The notes below the pieces were generated by a model, which saw only the letters and a list, made by a program, of their open reading frames with translations, was not told the origin of the DNA and searched no databases. Position numbers and translations under genes: made by a program. Shown one piece after another: positions 1-10,932 of a DNA stretch of 64,000 nucleotides. The stretch covers positions 310,001-374,000 of the forward strand of contig NZ_JAGIAG010000003.1 in the NCBI RefSeq assembly GCF_017744955.1. Reading direction: 5' to 3'. This DNA comes from Dokdonella sp. (GTDB lineage Bacteria > Pseudomonadota > Gammaproteobacteria > Xanthomonadales > Rhodanobacteraceae). Every line of letters starts with the position of its first letter. Position 1 is the stretch's first letter.

Positions 1-324
1 CAGCACTTTGCCCGACGGCAGCAGCGTCGCGCTGTGCCACTGGCGCGCGCCAGACATCGCGGCGGCCACTCGCCAGGCGTTCGCCGCCGGATCGTAGAGT
101 TCGGTGGCCGCATAGGCGCCGGCGCCGACGAAGCCGGTGCCGCCGGCCACCAGCACCTGGCCGGAGGTCAGCAGCGTCGCCGTGTGGAACTGGCGCGGCG
201 CGGTCATCGACGCCGCCGGCGCGAACCCGGCAGCGAGCGCGGAACCCGTCGACAACACGCCGAGCAACCCGGCGAACAGCACAACACCCAGTGCGCGGAC
301 ACCGCGCCTCGTCGACCCGAACAT
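1..324 (-). CDS. Exported kelch-repeat protein, N-terminal part (cut by window edge)
   Basis: The first 108 codons of a minus-strand gene run off the left edge. They begin with ATG at 324 behind a purine-rich AGGGGG ribosome site. Residues 1 to about 32 form a signal peptide (arginines, long hydrophobic core, then SALAAG). The mature part shows a kelch-type beta-propeller pattern: 'GQVLVAGG', then 'ATELYDPAANAW', then a second blade starting 'ARQWHSATLLPSGKVL'. Such propellers are usually extracytoplasmic binding or oxidase-like domains, but the substrate cannot be told from this fragment. It lies 113 bp downstream of recJ in the same direction and is probably transcribed separately. Confidence 0.8.
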   Translation of the reverse strand, partial: MFGSTRRGVRALGVVLFAGLLGVLSTGSALAAGFAPAASMTAPRQFHTATLLTSGQVLVAGGTGFVGAGAYAATELYDPAANAWRVAAAMSGARQWHSATLLPSGKVL

Positions 325-348
325 GCTCGCCCCCTGACGTGACCCCAT

Positions 349-379
349 GCACGCCGCGCCGAACCGCGCGGCGGCGTGC
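349..379. other. GC-rich hairpin between recJ and the kelch gene
   Basis: A perfect 9-bp stem (GCACGCCGC / GCGGCGTGC) with a 13-base loop lies between the recJ stop and the kelch start. No run of T follows on the minus strand, so it is a weak terminator candidate or a structured leader of the kelch transcript. An AT-richer stretch at 380-417, just before it in the minus direction, could hold the kelch promoter; no clear boxes are seen. Confidence 0.4.
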
Positions 380-437
380 AAATTCTGCACTCTTACACAA
401 TTGTTGGAAATGGCGGCGTACGCGCGCCGCGCGCGGC

Positions 438-2243
438 CTAGGCCGGCTCGATCTGCTTGAGCAGGAGCTGCAAACTCTCGCGGCCGTTCCAGTCGTTGAG
501 GTCGAGCTGGAACAGCGCGCGTACGCGCGCCGGCGGCGGCATGCAGTCGAGCGCGTCGAACAGGATCGCGTCGTAGGTGTCGGCGCGCTCGTCGAGCCGC
601 AGCTTCAGTTTCAGATGACGCTCGCCGACCGCGCGCCAGGACTCGACCGCGAACACGTTGTCGAACAGCGGCTCGGCGAAGCCCTGCCCCCACGGTCCGG
701 CGTAGCGCAGCGCCTGCGCGGCGGCGGGCGTGAACTCGGCGGCAGCGAGCTCGCCGTCGCTCCAGGCGAAGCGTTCCAGCGCCTGCGCGTCGATGCGCTG
801 GCGCGCGACCGCGTCGAACTCGACGGCGAAGCGGGCGAGGCCTTCCGCGGCGAGGGTCAGCCCGGCGGCCATCGCATGGCCGCCGAAGCGCACGATCAGT
901 CCGGGGCAGCGCGCGTCGATCTCGGCCAGCGCGTCGCGCAGGTGGAAGCCGGCGATCGAGCGCGCGGATCCGCGCAGTTCGAGCGCACCGTCCTCGGCCG
1001 GCGCGCAGGCGACGACCGGGCGATGCAGGCGCTCCTTCAGCTTCGAGGCGACCAGGCCGACCACGCCGGGATGCCAGTTCGGCTCGTGCAGCACGATGCC
1101 GAACGGAAGCTCGTCCTCGCGATGGCGCGCGAGAAACTCCGCCACCATCGCCTCGCCCTGCTCCACCATCGCCGATTGCAGCTCCTGCCGCTGCGCGTTG
1201 ATCGCCGACAGCTGCGCAGCCAGCCCGTCGGCGCGCGCCGCGTCGTCGCAGAGCAGGCATTCGATGCCCAGGCGCATGTCCTCGAGCCGGCCGGCGGCGT
1301 TGATGCGCGGACCGAGCGCGTAGCCGAGATCGGCGGCGATCGCGCGTGCCGGATCGCGCTTGGCCGCGCGGTACAACGCGGTGATGCCGGCGGCGCACTG
1401 CCCGGCGCGGATGCGGCGCAGGCCGGCCGCGACGAGGATGCGGTTGTTGGCGTCGAGCGGCACCAGGTCGGCGACCGTGCCGAGCGCGACCAGATCGAGC
1501 AGCGAGGCCAGGTCGGGTTCGGTATTTCTGCGATCCTCCTGATCGCGGGAATCGAGAAGCGGCCGTCCCTGGCCGCACTTTTCACCAGGAGCGAACCAGC
1601 CGCGCTCCCGCAAGTACCCGCGCAGGGCCAGCAGCAGGTAGAACACGACGCCGACGCCGGCCAGCGCCTTGCTCGGAAACGCGTCGCCCTCGACGTTCGG
1701 GTTCACGATCGCGTCGGCCGCCGGCAGGCTCGCGCCGGGCAGATGATGATCGGTCACCACCACGCGCATGCCGCGCTCGCGCGCGGCGGCGACGCCGGCG
1801 TGGCTGGCGATGCCGTTGTCGACGGTCAGGATCAGATCGGGGCGGACGACATCCGCCGAATCGGCGGCCGTCAGCGAGTCGACCAGCGCCGCGGAAAGTC
1901 CGTAGCCCTCGCGCGCGCGATTGGGCACGCGGTAGCCGACGTTGCGCGCGCCGAGCAGGCGCAGGCCGCGCACGGCGACCGCCGTGCCGGTGGCGCCGTC
2001 GCAGTCGAAGTCGCCGACGACGCAGATGCGCGCGTTCGCCTCGATCGCCTGCGCCAGCAGTTTGCAGGCGCGCGCGAGGCCGCCGAGCGAGCCCGGCGCG
2101 ACGAGATCGGCCAGTCGCTGACGCGCGAGGTCTTCCGGCACCAGTCCCCGCGCGGCGTACACGCGTGCGAGCAGCGGATGGAATGCTTCCGGCCACGCGG
2201 CCGTCGCCGGCACGGGACGCCGGCGGATCTCGACCTGCTTCAC
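438..2243 (-). CDS. recJ: Single-stranded-DNA-specific exonuclease RecJ
   Basis: RecJ degrades single-stranded DNA 5' to 3' in recombinational and mismatch repair in the cytoplasm. The 601-residue protein has the DHH-phosphoesterase motifs: 'VVGDFDCDGATG' (residues 75-86), 'VDNGIASHAG' (141-150), 'TDHHLPG' with DHH at 165-167, and 'ALGTVADLVPLD' after residue 254. The DHHA1 nucleic-acid-binding region follows ('FGGHAMAAGL'). The start is GTG at 2243, 40 bp after the greA stop, so it ends the carA-x-carB-greA-recJ run, an order known from Xanthomonadales. Residues 219-242 look like an in-frame repeat insertion (see the repeat at 1518-1589) in a loop between conserved motifs; all catalytic residues are kept, so the enzyme should be active. 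Confidence 0.95.
   Translation of the reverse strand: MKQVEIRRRPVPATAAWPEAFHPLLARVYAARGLVPEDLARQRLADLVAPGSLGGLARACKLLAQAIEANARICVVGDFDCDGATGTAVAVRGLRLLGARNVGYRVPNRAREGYGLSAALVDSLTAADSADVVRPDLILTVDNGIASHAGVAAARERGMRVVVTDHHLPGASLPAADAIVNPNVEGDAFPSKALAGVGVVFYLLLALRGYLRERGWFAPGEKCGQGRPLLDSRDQEDRRNTEPDLASLLDLVALGTVADLVPLDANNRILVAAGLRRIRAGQCAAGITALYRAAKRDPARAIAADLGYALGPRINAAGRLEDMRLGIECLLCDDAARADGLAAQLSAINAQRQELQSAMVEQGEAMVAEFLARHREDELPFGIVLHEPNWHPGVVGLVASKLKERLHRPVVACAPAEDGALELRGSARSIAGFHLRDALAEIDARCPGLIVRFGGHAMAAGLTLAAEGLARFAVEFDAVARQRIDAQALERFAWSDGELAAAEFTPAAAQALRYAGPWGQGFAEPLFDNVFAVESWRAVGERHLKLKLRLDERADTYDAILFDALDCMPPPARVRALFQLDLNDWNGRESLQLLLKQIEPA
1518..1589. repeat. Palindromic repeat inserted in frame in recJ
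   Basis: Two adjacent perfect hairpins, GCGATC-CTCCT-GATCGC (1530-1546) and GCGGCC-GTCCCT-GGCCGC (1559-1576), sit inside recJ and encode residues about 219-242 ('GEKCGQGRPLLDSRDQEDRR'). RecJ proteins normally go straight from the 'LRERGW' helix into the 'PDLASLLDLVALGTVAD' segment. The extra polar stretch with double dyad symmetry is what an in-frame intragenic palindromic element would look like. The boundaries are estimates. Confidence 0.55.
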
Positions 2244-2283
2244 GCGCCGTGTCCGTTCGCGATCATCGGCGATCGCCCGGCCG

Positions 2284-2759
2284 TCAGCCCTCGTACCGGA
2301 CGCCGGTGATCTCGTAGTTGCGCGTGCCGTTCGGCGCCTGGAATTCGAAGCTGTCGCCTTCGCTCTTGCCGATCAGCGCGCGCGCGAACGGCGAGGACAC
2401 CGAGATCAGGCTCTGCTTGATGTCGGCTTCGAGGTCGCCGACGATCTGGTAGCTCACCTCGTCGCCGGAATCCTCGTCGGCGAGGTCGACGATCGCGCCG
2501 AACACGATGCGCTTGCCGGCGTTCAGGCGCGACACGTCGATGACTTCCGCGTTCGACAAGGCCGCCTCGAGTTCGTTGATGCGGCCTTCGATGAAGCCCT
2601 GCATCTCGCGCGCGGCATGGTACTCGGCGTTCTCCTTGAGGTCGCCGTGCGCGCGCGCCTCGGCGATCGCCGCGATGATGCGCGGACGCTCCTGCGTCTT
2701 CAGACGATCCAGTTCCGTGCGCAGCCGCTCGGCACCCTTCTTCGTCATCGGCGGTCGGT

Positions 2760-2763
<4 letters not shown>
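2284..2763 (-). CDS. greA: Transcription elongation factor GreA
   Basis: GreA rescues backtracked RNA polymerase by stimulating cleavage of the transcript 3' end. The 159-residue length is typical. The N-terminal coiled coil carries the acidic tip '[13 protein letters not shown]', whose Asp and Glu position the catalytic magnesium ion, and the C-terminal FKBP-like domain ends '[10 protein letters not shown]'. The start ATG overlaps the carB stop by 4 bp (ATGA), which implies translational coupling. A second in-frame ATG five codons later (MTKKGAERL) gives the length usual for the family and is an equally possible start. Confidence 0.96.
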
Positions 2764-5967
<3,204 letters not shown>

Positions 5968-5984
<17 letters not shown>

Positions 5985-6348
5985 TGCCGTTTTCCTGCGC
6001 GGCCGGCTGCGGCGCCGGCGTGATCAGCGTGATGGAACGCACCGTGTCGCGCGGCACGCTGAAGTCGATCGAGCCCATCTGCGGACCGAGCTTCAGGGTC
6101 AGCGTGGGATTGGTGTACTTGATCAGGGTGCCGCGACGCACGGTGTTCAGCGTCGTCTCCACCGCGATCTCGGCGCCGATCTGCTGCTCGAGTTCCTCGT
6201 AGTGGATCGGGCGTGCGCTGGACGCGGCCGGCACCGGCTTGGCGTCCTTCGCCTCCGCCGGCGGCTGCGGCTTGAGCGCGAACGCGGCGTTCGCGCCGAG
6301 CAGGGCGATCAGGGCGATGGCGAGCTTGAGGTTCGTGTTCGAGGTCAT
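5968..6348 (-). CDS. Small exported protein with a KOW/Sm-like strand pattern, between carA and carB
   Basis: This 126-residue gene, 6 bp after carA and overlapping carB, is not a known carbamoyl-phosphate synthase component. Residues 1-25 look like a signal peptide (Lys, then '[16 protein letters not shown]'). Residues 26-45 are Pro/Ala/Lys rich. Residues 48-110 form a compact beta-rich segment ('[17 protein letters not shown]', '[18 protein letters not shown]') reminiscent of a small SH3/Sm barrel. The tail is Gln/Ala rich. A periplasmic protein inside a cytoplasmic enzyme operon is odd. I believe a similar small gene occurs between carA and carB in other Xanthomonadales, but that is from memory. 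Function unknown. Confidence 0.85.
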
Positions 6349-6354
6349 GTCGTC

Positions 6355-7494
<1,140 letters not shown>

Positions 7495-7612
7495 TGAGAT
7501 TCGCCTGCTGTGAACCGCCGCACGCCCGGGCGCCGACACCGGATGCAGCGAAACCCGCGGGCTGGCGTCAACCAGTCCGTTGGGAAGGAAAAGGGGATCA
7601 AGGCGAGCGGGA

Positions 7613-7621
7613 ATTCTAGCA
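7613..7621 (-). promoter_or_regulatory. Extended -10 promoter candidate for carA
   Basis: On the minus strand the sequence reads TGCTAGAAT: a TAGAAT -10 box preceded by the TGn extension. No good -35 box lies 16-18 bp upstream, as is usual for extended -10 promoters. The predicted transcript starts near 7606, giving a leader of about 110 nt before carA. It sits in the only sizeable non-coding gap upstream of carA. Confidence 0.45.
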
Positions 7622-7727
7622 GGATGTCGGGCGCGGATCATCCAATCGCATCGCGCGGCGCGATCCCGCGCCAGGTGCCGTATCCTGCTGCGGCGAAGTC
7701 TACAATTGGCCTGCCCGCCGCTCTTCT

Positions 7728-7834
7728 CCCTCTCCCGCTTGCGGGAGAGGGCCGGGGTGAGGGAAAGCGGAGCGCAGCGCTCCGGCTCCCCTCACCCGCG
7801 CCTGCGGCGCGACCTCTCCCGCAAGCGGGAGAGG
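7728..7834. repeat. Composite palindromic repeat (copy 1, complete)
   Basis: Four hairpins in a row: CCCTCTCCCGC-TT-GCGGGAGAGGG (7728-7751), GGAGCG-CAG-CGCTCC (7769-7783), GCGCC-TGC-GGCGC (7798-7810) and CCTCTCCCGC-AA-GCGGGAGAGG (7813-7834). The outer pair are near-identical inverted copies. The right half recurs at 51595-51719 and the reverse complement of the left half at 56803-56865, so this is a dispersed repeat family, comparable to the REP/BIME class. Confidence 0.85.
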
Positions 7835-7864
7835 CGACTGATTTCCACCTGCCCAGATTCGATC

Positions 7865-8581
7865 ATGAACGCCGTCCCGCAACCGATCGACCCGCCCCGC
7901 CTGCTCGATCCGGCGCGCCTCGCGCGCGGCGACACCGTCGTGCATGCGCAGCCGTTCGCGTTCTTGATCGCGCGCGATCAGCTTCCCGACGACGCACGTG
8001 CCGAGCTCGCGGCCGATTTCCCGCGCTATCCGAGCGCCGGCTTCTTCCCGCACGAGGCGAAGGACTGCGGGCCGTCGCTGAACCGGCTGATCGACGAGCT
8101 GACCTCGCGCGAGTTCGCCGACGCGATCGGCGCGCGCCTCGGCATTCCCGACCTCGGCGAGTATCCGAGCCTGGTCACGATCTGCCGCTCGCTGAACAAG
8201 CGCCACGGCACCATCCACACCGACAGCCGCTCGAAGATCGTCACGGCGCTCGTCTACCTCAACGAGAGCTGGCCGCCGATCAGCGAGGGCTGCTTCCGCT
8301 TCCTGAACCGCATCGACGACATCGACGACCTGGTCGTGCCGGAAATCCGCCCGCTGTACGGCAATCTCGTCGCATTCCGCCGCGCCGACAACTCCTTCCA
8401 CGGCCACCTGCCGCACGAAGGTGAGCGCCGCGTGGTGCAGGTCGCCTGGCTCACCAGCGAAGACGAAAAACTGCGCAAGACCCAGCGCGGCAAGCTCTCG
8501 CGCCTGTTCAAGAAACTGTTCGGCGGCGTCGACCGCAAGCTCGGCGCCGGACGCGACCGTAACGCGGCGCATCGCGACTGA
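7865..8581 (+). CDS. 2-oxoglutarate/Fe(II)-dependent oxygenase-like protein
   Basis: The 238-residue protein looks like a prolyl-4-hydroxylase-type dioxygenase. The metal motif appears as 'GTIHTDSRSK' (His near 118, Asp two residues on), with the distal His in 'ADNSFHGHLPHEG' (near residue 179) and a following basic segment 'ERRVVQVAW' that would bind 2-oxoglutarate. Such enzymes hydroxylate proteins or small molecules in the cytoplasm; the substrate is unknown. The C-terminal 35 residues are Lys/Arg rich. It is followed after 33 bp by an exported protease gene, with no evident functional link. Confidence 0.75.
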   Translation: MNAVPQPIDPPRLLDPARLARGDTVVHAQPFAFLIARDQLPDDARAELAADFPRYPSAGFFPHEAKDCGPSLNRLIDELTSREFADAIGARLGIPDLGEYPSLVTICRSLNKRHGTIHTDSRSKIVTALVYLNESWPPISEGCFRFLNRIDDIDDLVVPEIRPLYGNLVAFRRADNSFHGHLPHEGERRVVQVAWLTSEDEKLRKTQRGKLSRLFKKLFGGVDRKLGAGRDRNAAHRD

Positions 8582-8614
8582 GCGACGCAGCAATCCAGGA
8601 ACCGCTCAACGACC

Positions 8615-10141
8615 ATGTCCGACTGCCGTCGTCCTTTCTTCGCGCAAGCCCTCCTCGTCCTGGTCCTGCTCGCCGTTTCCTCGCAAGCGGTGGCGCGGCG
8701 CGGCGAACCGCCCTACACGCTGCAGCAGCACGCCAAGCTGGCGCGCGTGCTGCCGGTGATCGACCTGCCCGCGATCGACGCCGCCTCGCGGCGGCTGGAA
8801 ATCGACGCGGCCGCGAGCCTGACGCTCGGCACGAGCACCAAGCGCGAACGCGTCGCCGATCCGCGCGAGGTGTCGCTGACGCCGCAGCGCGACGGCGTGT
8901 GGGACACGCTCGCCGACGGCTCGCAGCTCTGGCGCGCGCAGGTGCGCGCCGCCGGCGCGACGGACTTGCGCCTGGCCTTCCGCCGCTATGCACTGCCGCC
9001 CGGCGCGACGCTGTACCTGATCGGCGCCGACGGCTACTACCAGGGTCCGTACGTCGCCGACGACGGCACCGGCGAGACGGCCCGCACCTTCCGCGCACCG
9101 GTCGTTCCCGGCGACACCGCGACGATCGAGCTGCACGTACCGGCCGCGGCCTGGCCGCTGGCCGACGACGCGCTCGAACTCGGCCAGGTCGGCGCCGGCT
9201 TCCGCGACCTGTTCGCGCGCGAGCCGATCGATCTGGTCAAGCTCGGCAGCCCGGGGCGGTCGGGCGCGTGCAACGTCGACGTGGTCTGTCCGCTCGGCGC
9301 GCCGTACGTGGACGAAAGCCGCGCGGTGGCGCACTTCGAGTTCTTCGACGACGACGAACGCGGCTACTACATCTGCAGCGGCACCCTGCTCAACAACACG
9401 GCGCACGACCGCCGCAACTATTTCCTGACCGCGGCGCACTGCATCGACAGCATGGCCGAGGCGGCCTCGATGGTGCTGTACTGGAACTACCAGTCGACGC
9501 GCTGCGGCGCCCTGGTCGCGCCCGCCGGCGGCTGGTTCAACGACGAGCAGCGCGGCGCAACGCTGCGCGCGACGCGCGCCGACGTCGATGTGACCCTGGT
9601 CGAACTCGATCGCACGCCGCAAGCGGACTGGAACGTCTACTACGCCGGCTGGGATGCGAACGGCGCCGCGCCCGGCGGCACGATCGGCATTCACCATCCG
9701 AGCGGCGACGCGAAGAAGATCACCGCCGGGCCGGCGCCCTCGGTGGTCGGCAACTGCACCGTGGTCGCGCCGGCAGCCAACGACACGCACTGGCAGACCG
9801 GACCGTATTCGCAGGGCACGACCGAGGGCGGCTCGTCCGGCTCCGCCCTGTTCGTGCCGGCCGGCGGCAGCGCGCAGAAGCGCGTCATCGGCACCCTGAC
9901 CGGCGGCGATGCCTCCTGCTTGGGTTCGCAGCCGAATTTCTCCACCGATTGCTACGGCCGGCTCGCCCGCGCGTGGAACGGCAACGGCGCAGCCACGCGA
10001 CTGCGCGACTGGCTCGACCCGGCGAACTCGAACGCGAAGGCGATCGACGGCCTCGACAGCCGTTCGACGACGCCGCTGGCTCCGCGGAGTCATTCGCAGC
10101 GGCCGCTTCCGCCACGGCTTCAGTCTCGCGCGTCGCGCTGA
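8615..10141 (+). CDS. Exported trypsin-like serine protease (lysyl-endopeptidase type)
   Basis: This 508-residue secreted endopeptidase has a signal peptide (1-28, 'ALLVLVLLAVSSQAVA'), a propeptide-like region of about 180 residues, and a chymotrypsin-fold domain. The triad is visible: 'NYFLTAAHCI' (His near 275), 'ADVDVTLVEL' (Asp near 325) and 'TEGGSSGSALF' (Ser near 410). Paired cysteines ('GACNVDVVCPLG', 'ICSG', 'AAHC', 'SCLG') and 'IGIHHPSGDAKKI' resemble Achromobacter/Lysobacter lysyl endopeptidases, though cleavage specificity is inferred. The last 20 residues are Arg/Ser/Pro rich and unlike the rest. tatD begins 14 bp downstream. Confidence 0.87.
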   Translation: MSDCRRPFFAQALLVLVLLAVSSQAVARRGEPPYTLQQHAKLARVLPVIDLPAIDAASRRLEIDAAASLTLGTSTKRERVADPREVSLTPQRDGVWDTLADGSQLWRAQVRAAGATDLRLAFRRYALPPGATLYLIGADGYYQGPYVADDGTGETARTFRAPVVPGDTATIELHVPAAAWPLADDALELGQVGAGFRDLFAREPIDLVKLGSPGRSGACNVDVVCPLGAPYVDESRAVAHFEFFDDDERGYYICSGTLLNNTAHDRRNYFLTAAHCIDSMAEAASMVLYWNYQSTRCGALVAPAGGWFNDEQRGATLRATRADVDVTLVELDRTPQADWNVYYAGWDANGAAPGGTIGIHHPSGDAKKITAGPAPSVVGNCTVVAPAANDTHWQTGPYSQGTTEGGSSGSALFVPAGGSAQKRVIGTLTGGDASCLGSQPNFSTDCYGRLARAWNGNGAATRLRDWLDPANSNAKAIDGLDSRSTTPLAPRSHSQRPLPPRLQSRASR

Positions 10142-10155
10142 CGGCGTCGCTCGCG

Positions 10156-10932
10156 ATGCGCCTGATCGACACGCACTGCCATCTCGACGCGCCCGAGTTC
10201 GACGCCGACCGCGCCGACGTCGTCGCGCGCGCCGAGGCCGCCGGCGTGCAGGCGCAGGTCGTGCCGGCGATCGCGCTGTCGACCTTCGCCAAGCTGCGCG
10301 ACGTCTGCGCCGCGCACGCGAACCTGCACCCGGCCTACGGCCTGCATCCGATGTATCTCGCCGAGCACCGGCCCGAGCACCTGGACGCGCTGCGCGAATG
10401 GATCGATCGCGACCGCCCGCTCGCGATCGGCGAATGCGGGCTGGATTTCTTCGTCGAGGGCCTCGACGCGCAAACGCAGCGCTTCTACTTCGTGCGCCAG
10501 CTCGAACTCGCGCGCGAATTCGGCCTGCCGCTGATCGTCCACGCGCGCCGCGCCGTCGACGAGGTGATCGCCACGATCCGCCGCGTCGGCGGGCTGCGCG
10601 GCGTCGTGCACAGCTGGTCCGGCAGCGAGGAGCAGGCGCGGCAGCTGTGGAAGCTCGGCTTCCTGCTCGGCATCGGCGGACCGGTCACGCACGAACGCGC
10701 GCAGCGCCTGCGCCGCCTGGTCGCGTCGATGCCGCTGGAATGCCTGCTGCTGGAAACCGACTCGCCCGACCAGCCGCTCGCCGACCACCGCGGCGAGCGC
10801 AACGAGCCGGCGCGGCTGCGCGAAGTGCTCGACGTCATCGCCGCGCTGCGCGAGGAATCGGCCGAGGACATCGCGCGCGCGACGGCGGCAAACGCGGAAC
10901 GTCTGTTCGGCCTCGCCTCAATCGCCGCCTGA
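10156..10932 (+). CDS. TatD-family metal-dependent hydrolase
   Basis: A 258-residue TIM-barrel hydrolase of the TatD DNase family. Metal ligands are recognisable in order: 'IDTHCHLD' (HxH, residues 5-7), 'AIGECGLDF', 'PLIVHARRA', 'VVHSWSG' and 'LLETDSPDQPL'. The 'GECGLDF' and 'VHSWSGS' wording is closest to the YjjV subgroup. Relatives act as metal-dependent 3'-5' DNases or D-aminoacyl-tRNA deacylases; the substrate here is not known. Start ATG at 10156; its last 15 bases overlap the end of the convergent DUF2961 gene. Confidence 0.9.
   Translation: MRLIDTHCHLDAPEFDADRADVVARAEAAGVQAQVVPAIALSTFAKLRDVCAAHANLHPAYGLHPMYLAEHRPEHLDALREWIDRDRPLAIGECGLDFFVEGLDAQTQRFYFVRQLELAREFGLPLIVHARRAVDEVIATIRRVGGLRGVVHSWSGSEEQARQLWKLGFLLGIGGPVTHERAQRLRRLVASMPLECLLLETDSPDQPLADHRGERNEPARLREVLDVIAALREESAEDIARATAANAERLFGLASIAA

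Larger units (their letters stand above)
7495..7864. other. Divergent intergenic region carA / 2OG-oxygenase gene
   Basis: These 370 bases hold no convincing gene. The left part carries the carA leader (about 110 nt) and its promoter candidate at 7613-7621. A TACAAT at 7701-7706 is a possible -10 box for the rightward oxygenase gene. The right third is a palindromic repeat (7728-7834) that ends 30 bp before the oxygenase start, so it would be transcribed as part of that gene's leader. Confidence 0.6.

Noticed and set aside
349..379. Rho-independent terminator of recJ
   Set aside because: The hairpin is good but is not followed by T residues on the minus strand and lies close to the kelch start; kept only as an unassigned hairpin.
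7495..7641. Upstream in-frame start of carA adding 49 residues
   Set aside because: CarA homology begins at [12 protein letters not shown], and the added residues are Arg/Pro-rich leader translation spanning the promoter candidate.
7728..7834. CRISPR-like array (several short palindromic units)
   Set aside because: There are only two inverted palindromes with no regular spacers and no cas genes; the same units occur dispersed elsewhere.
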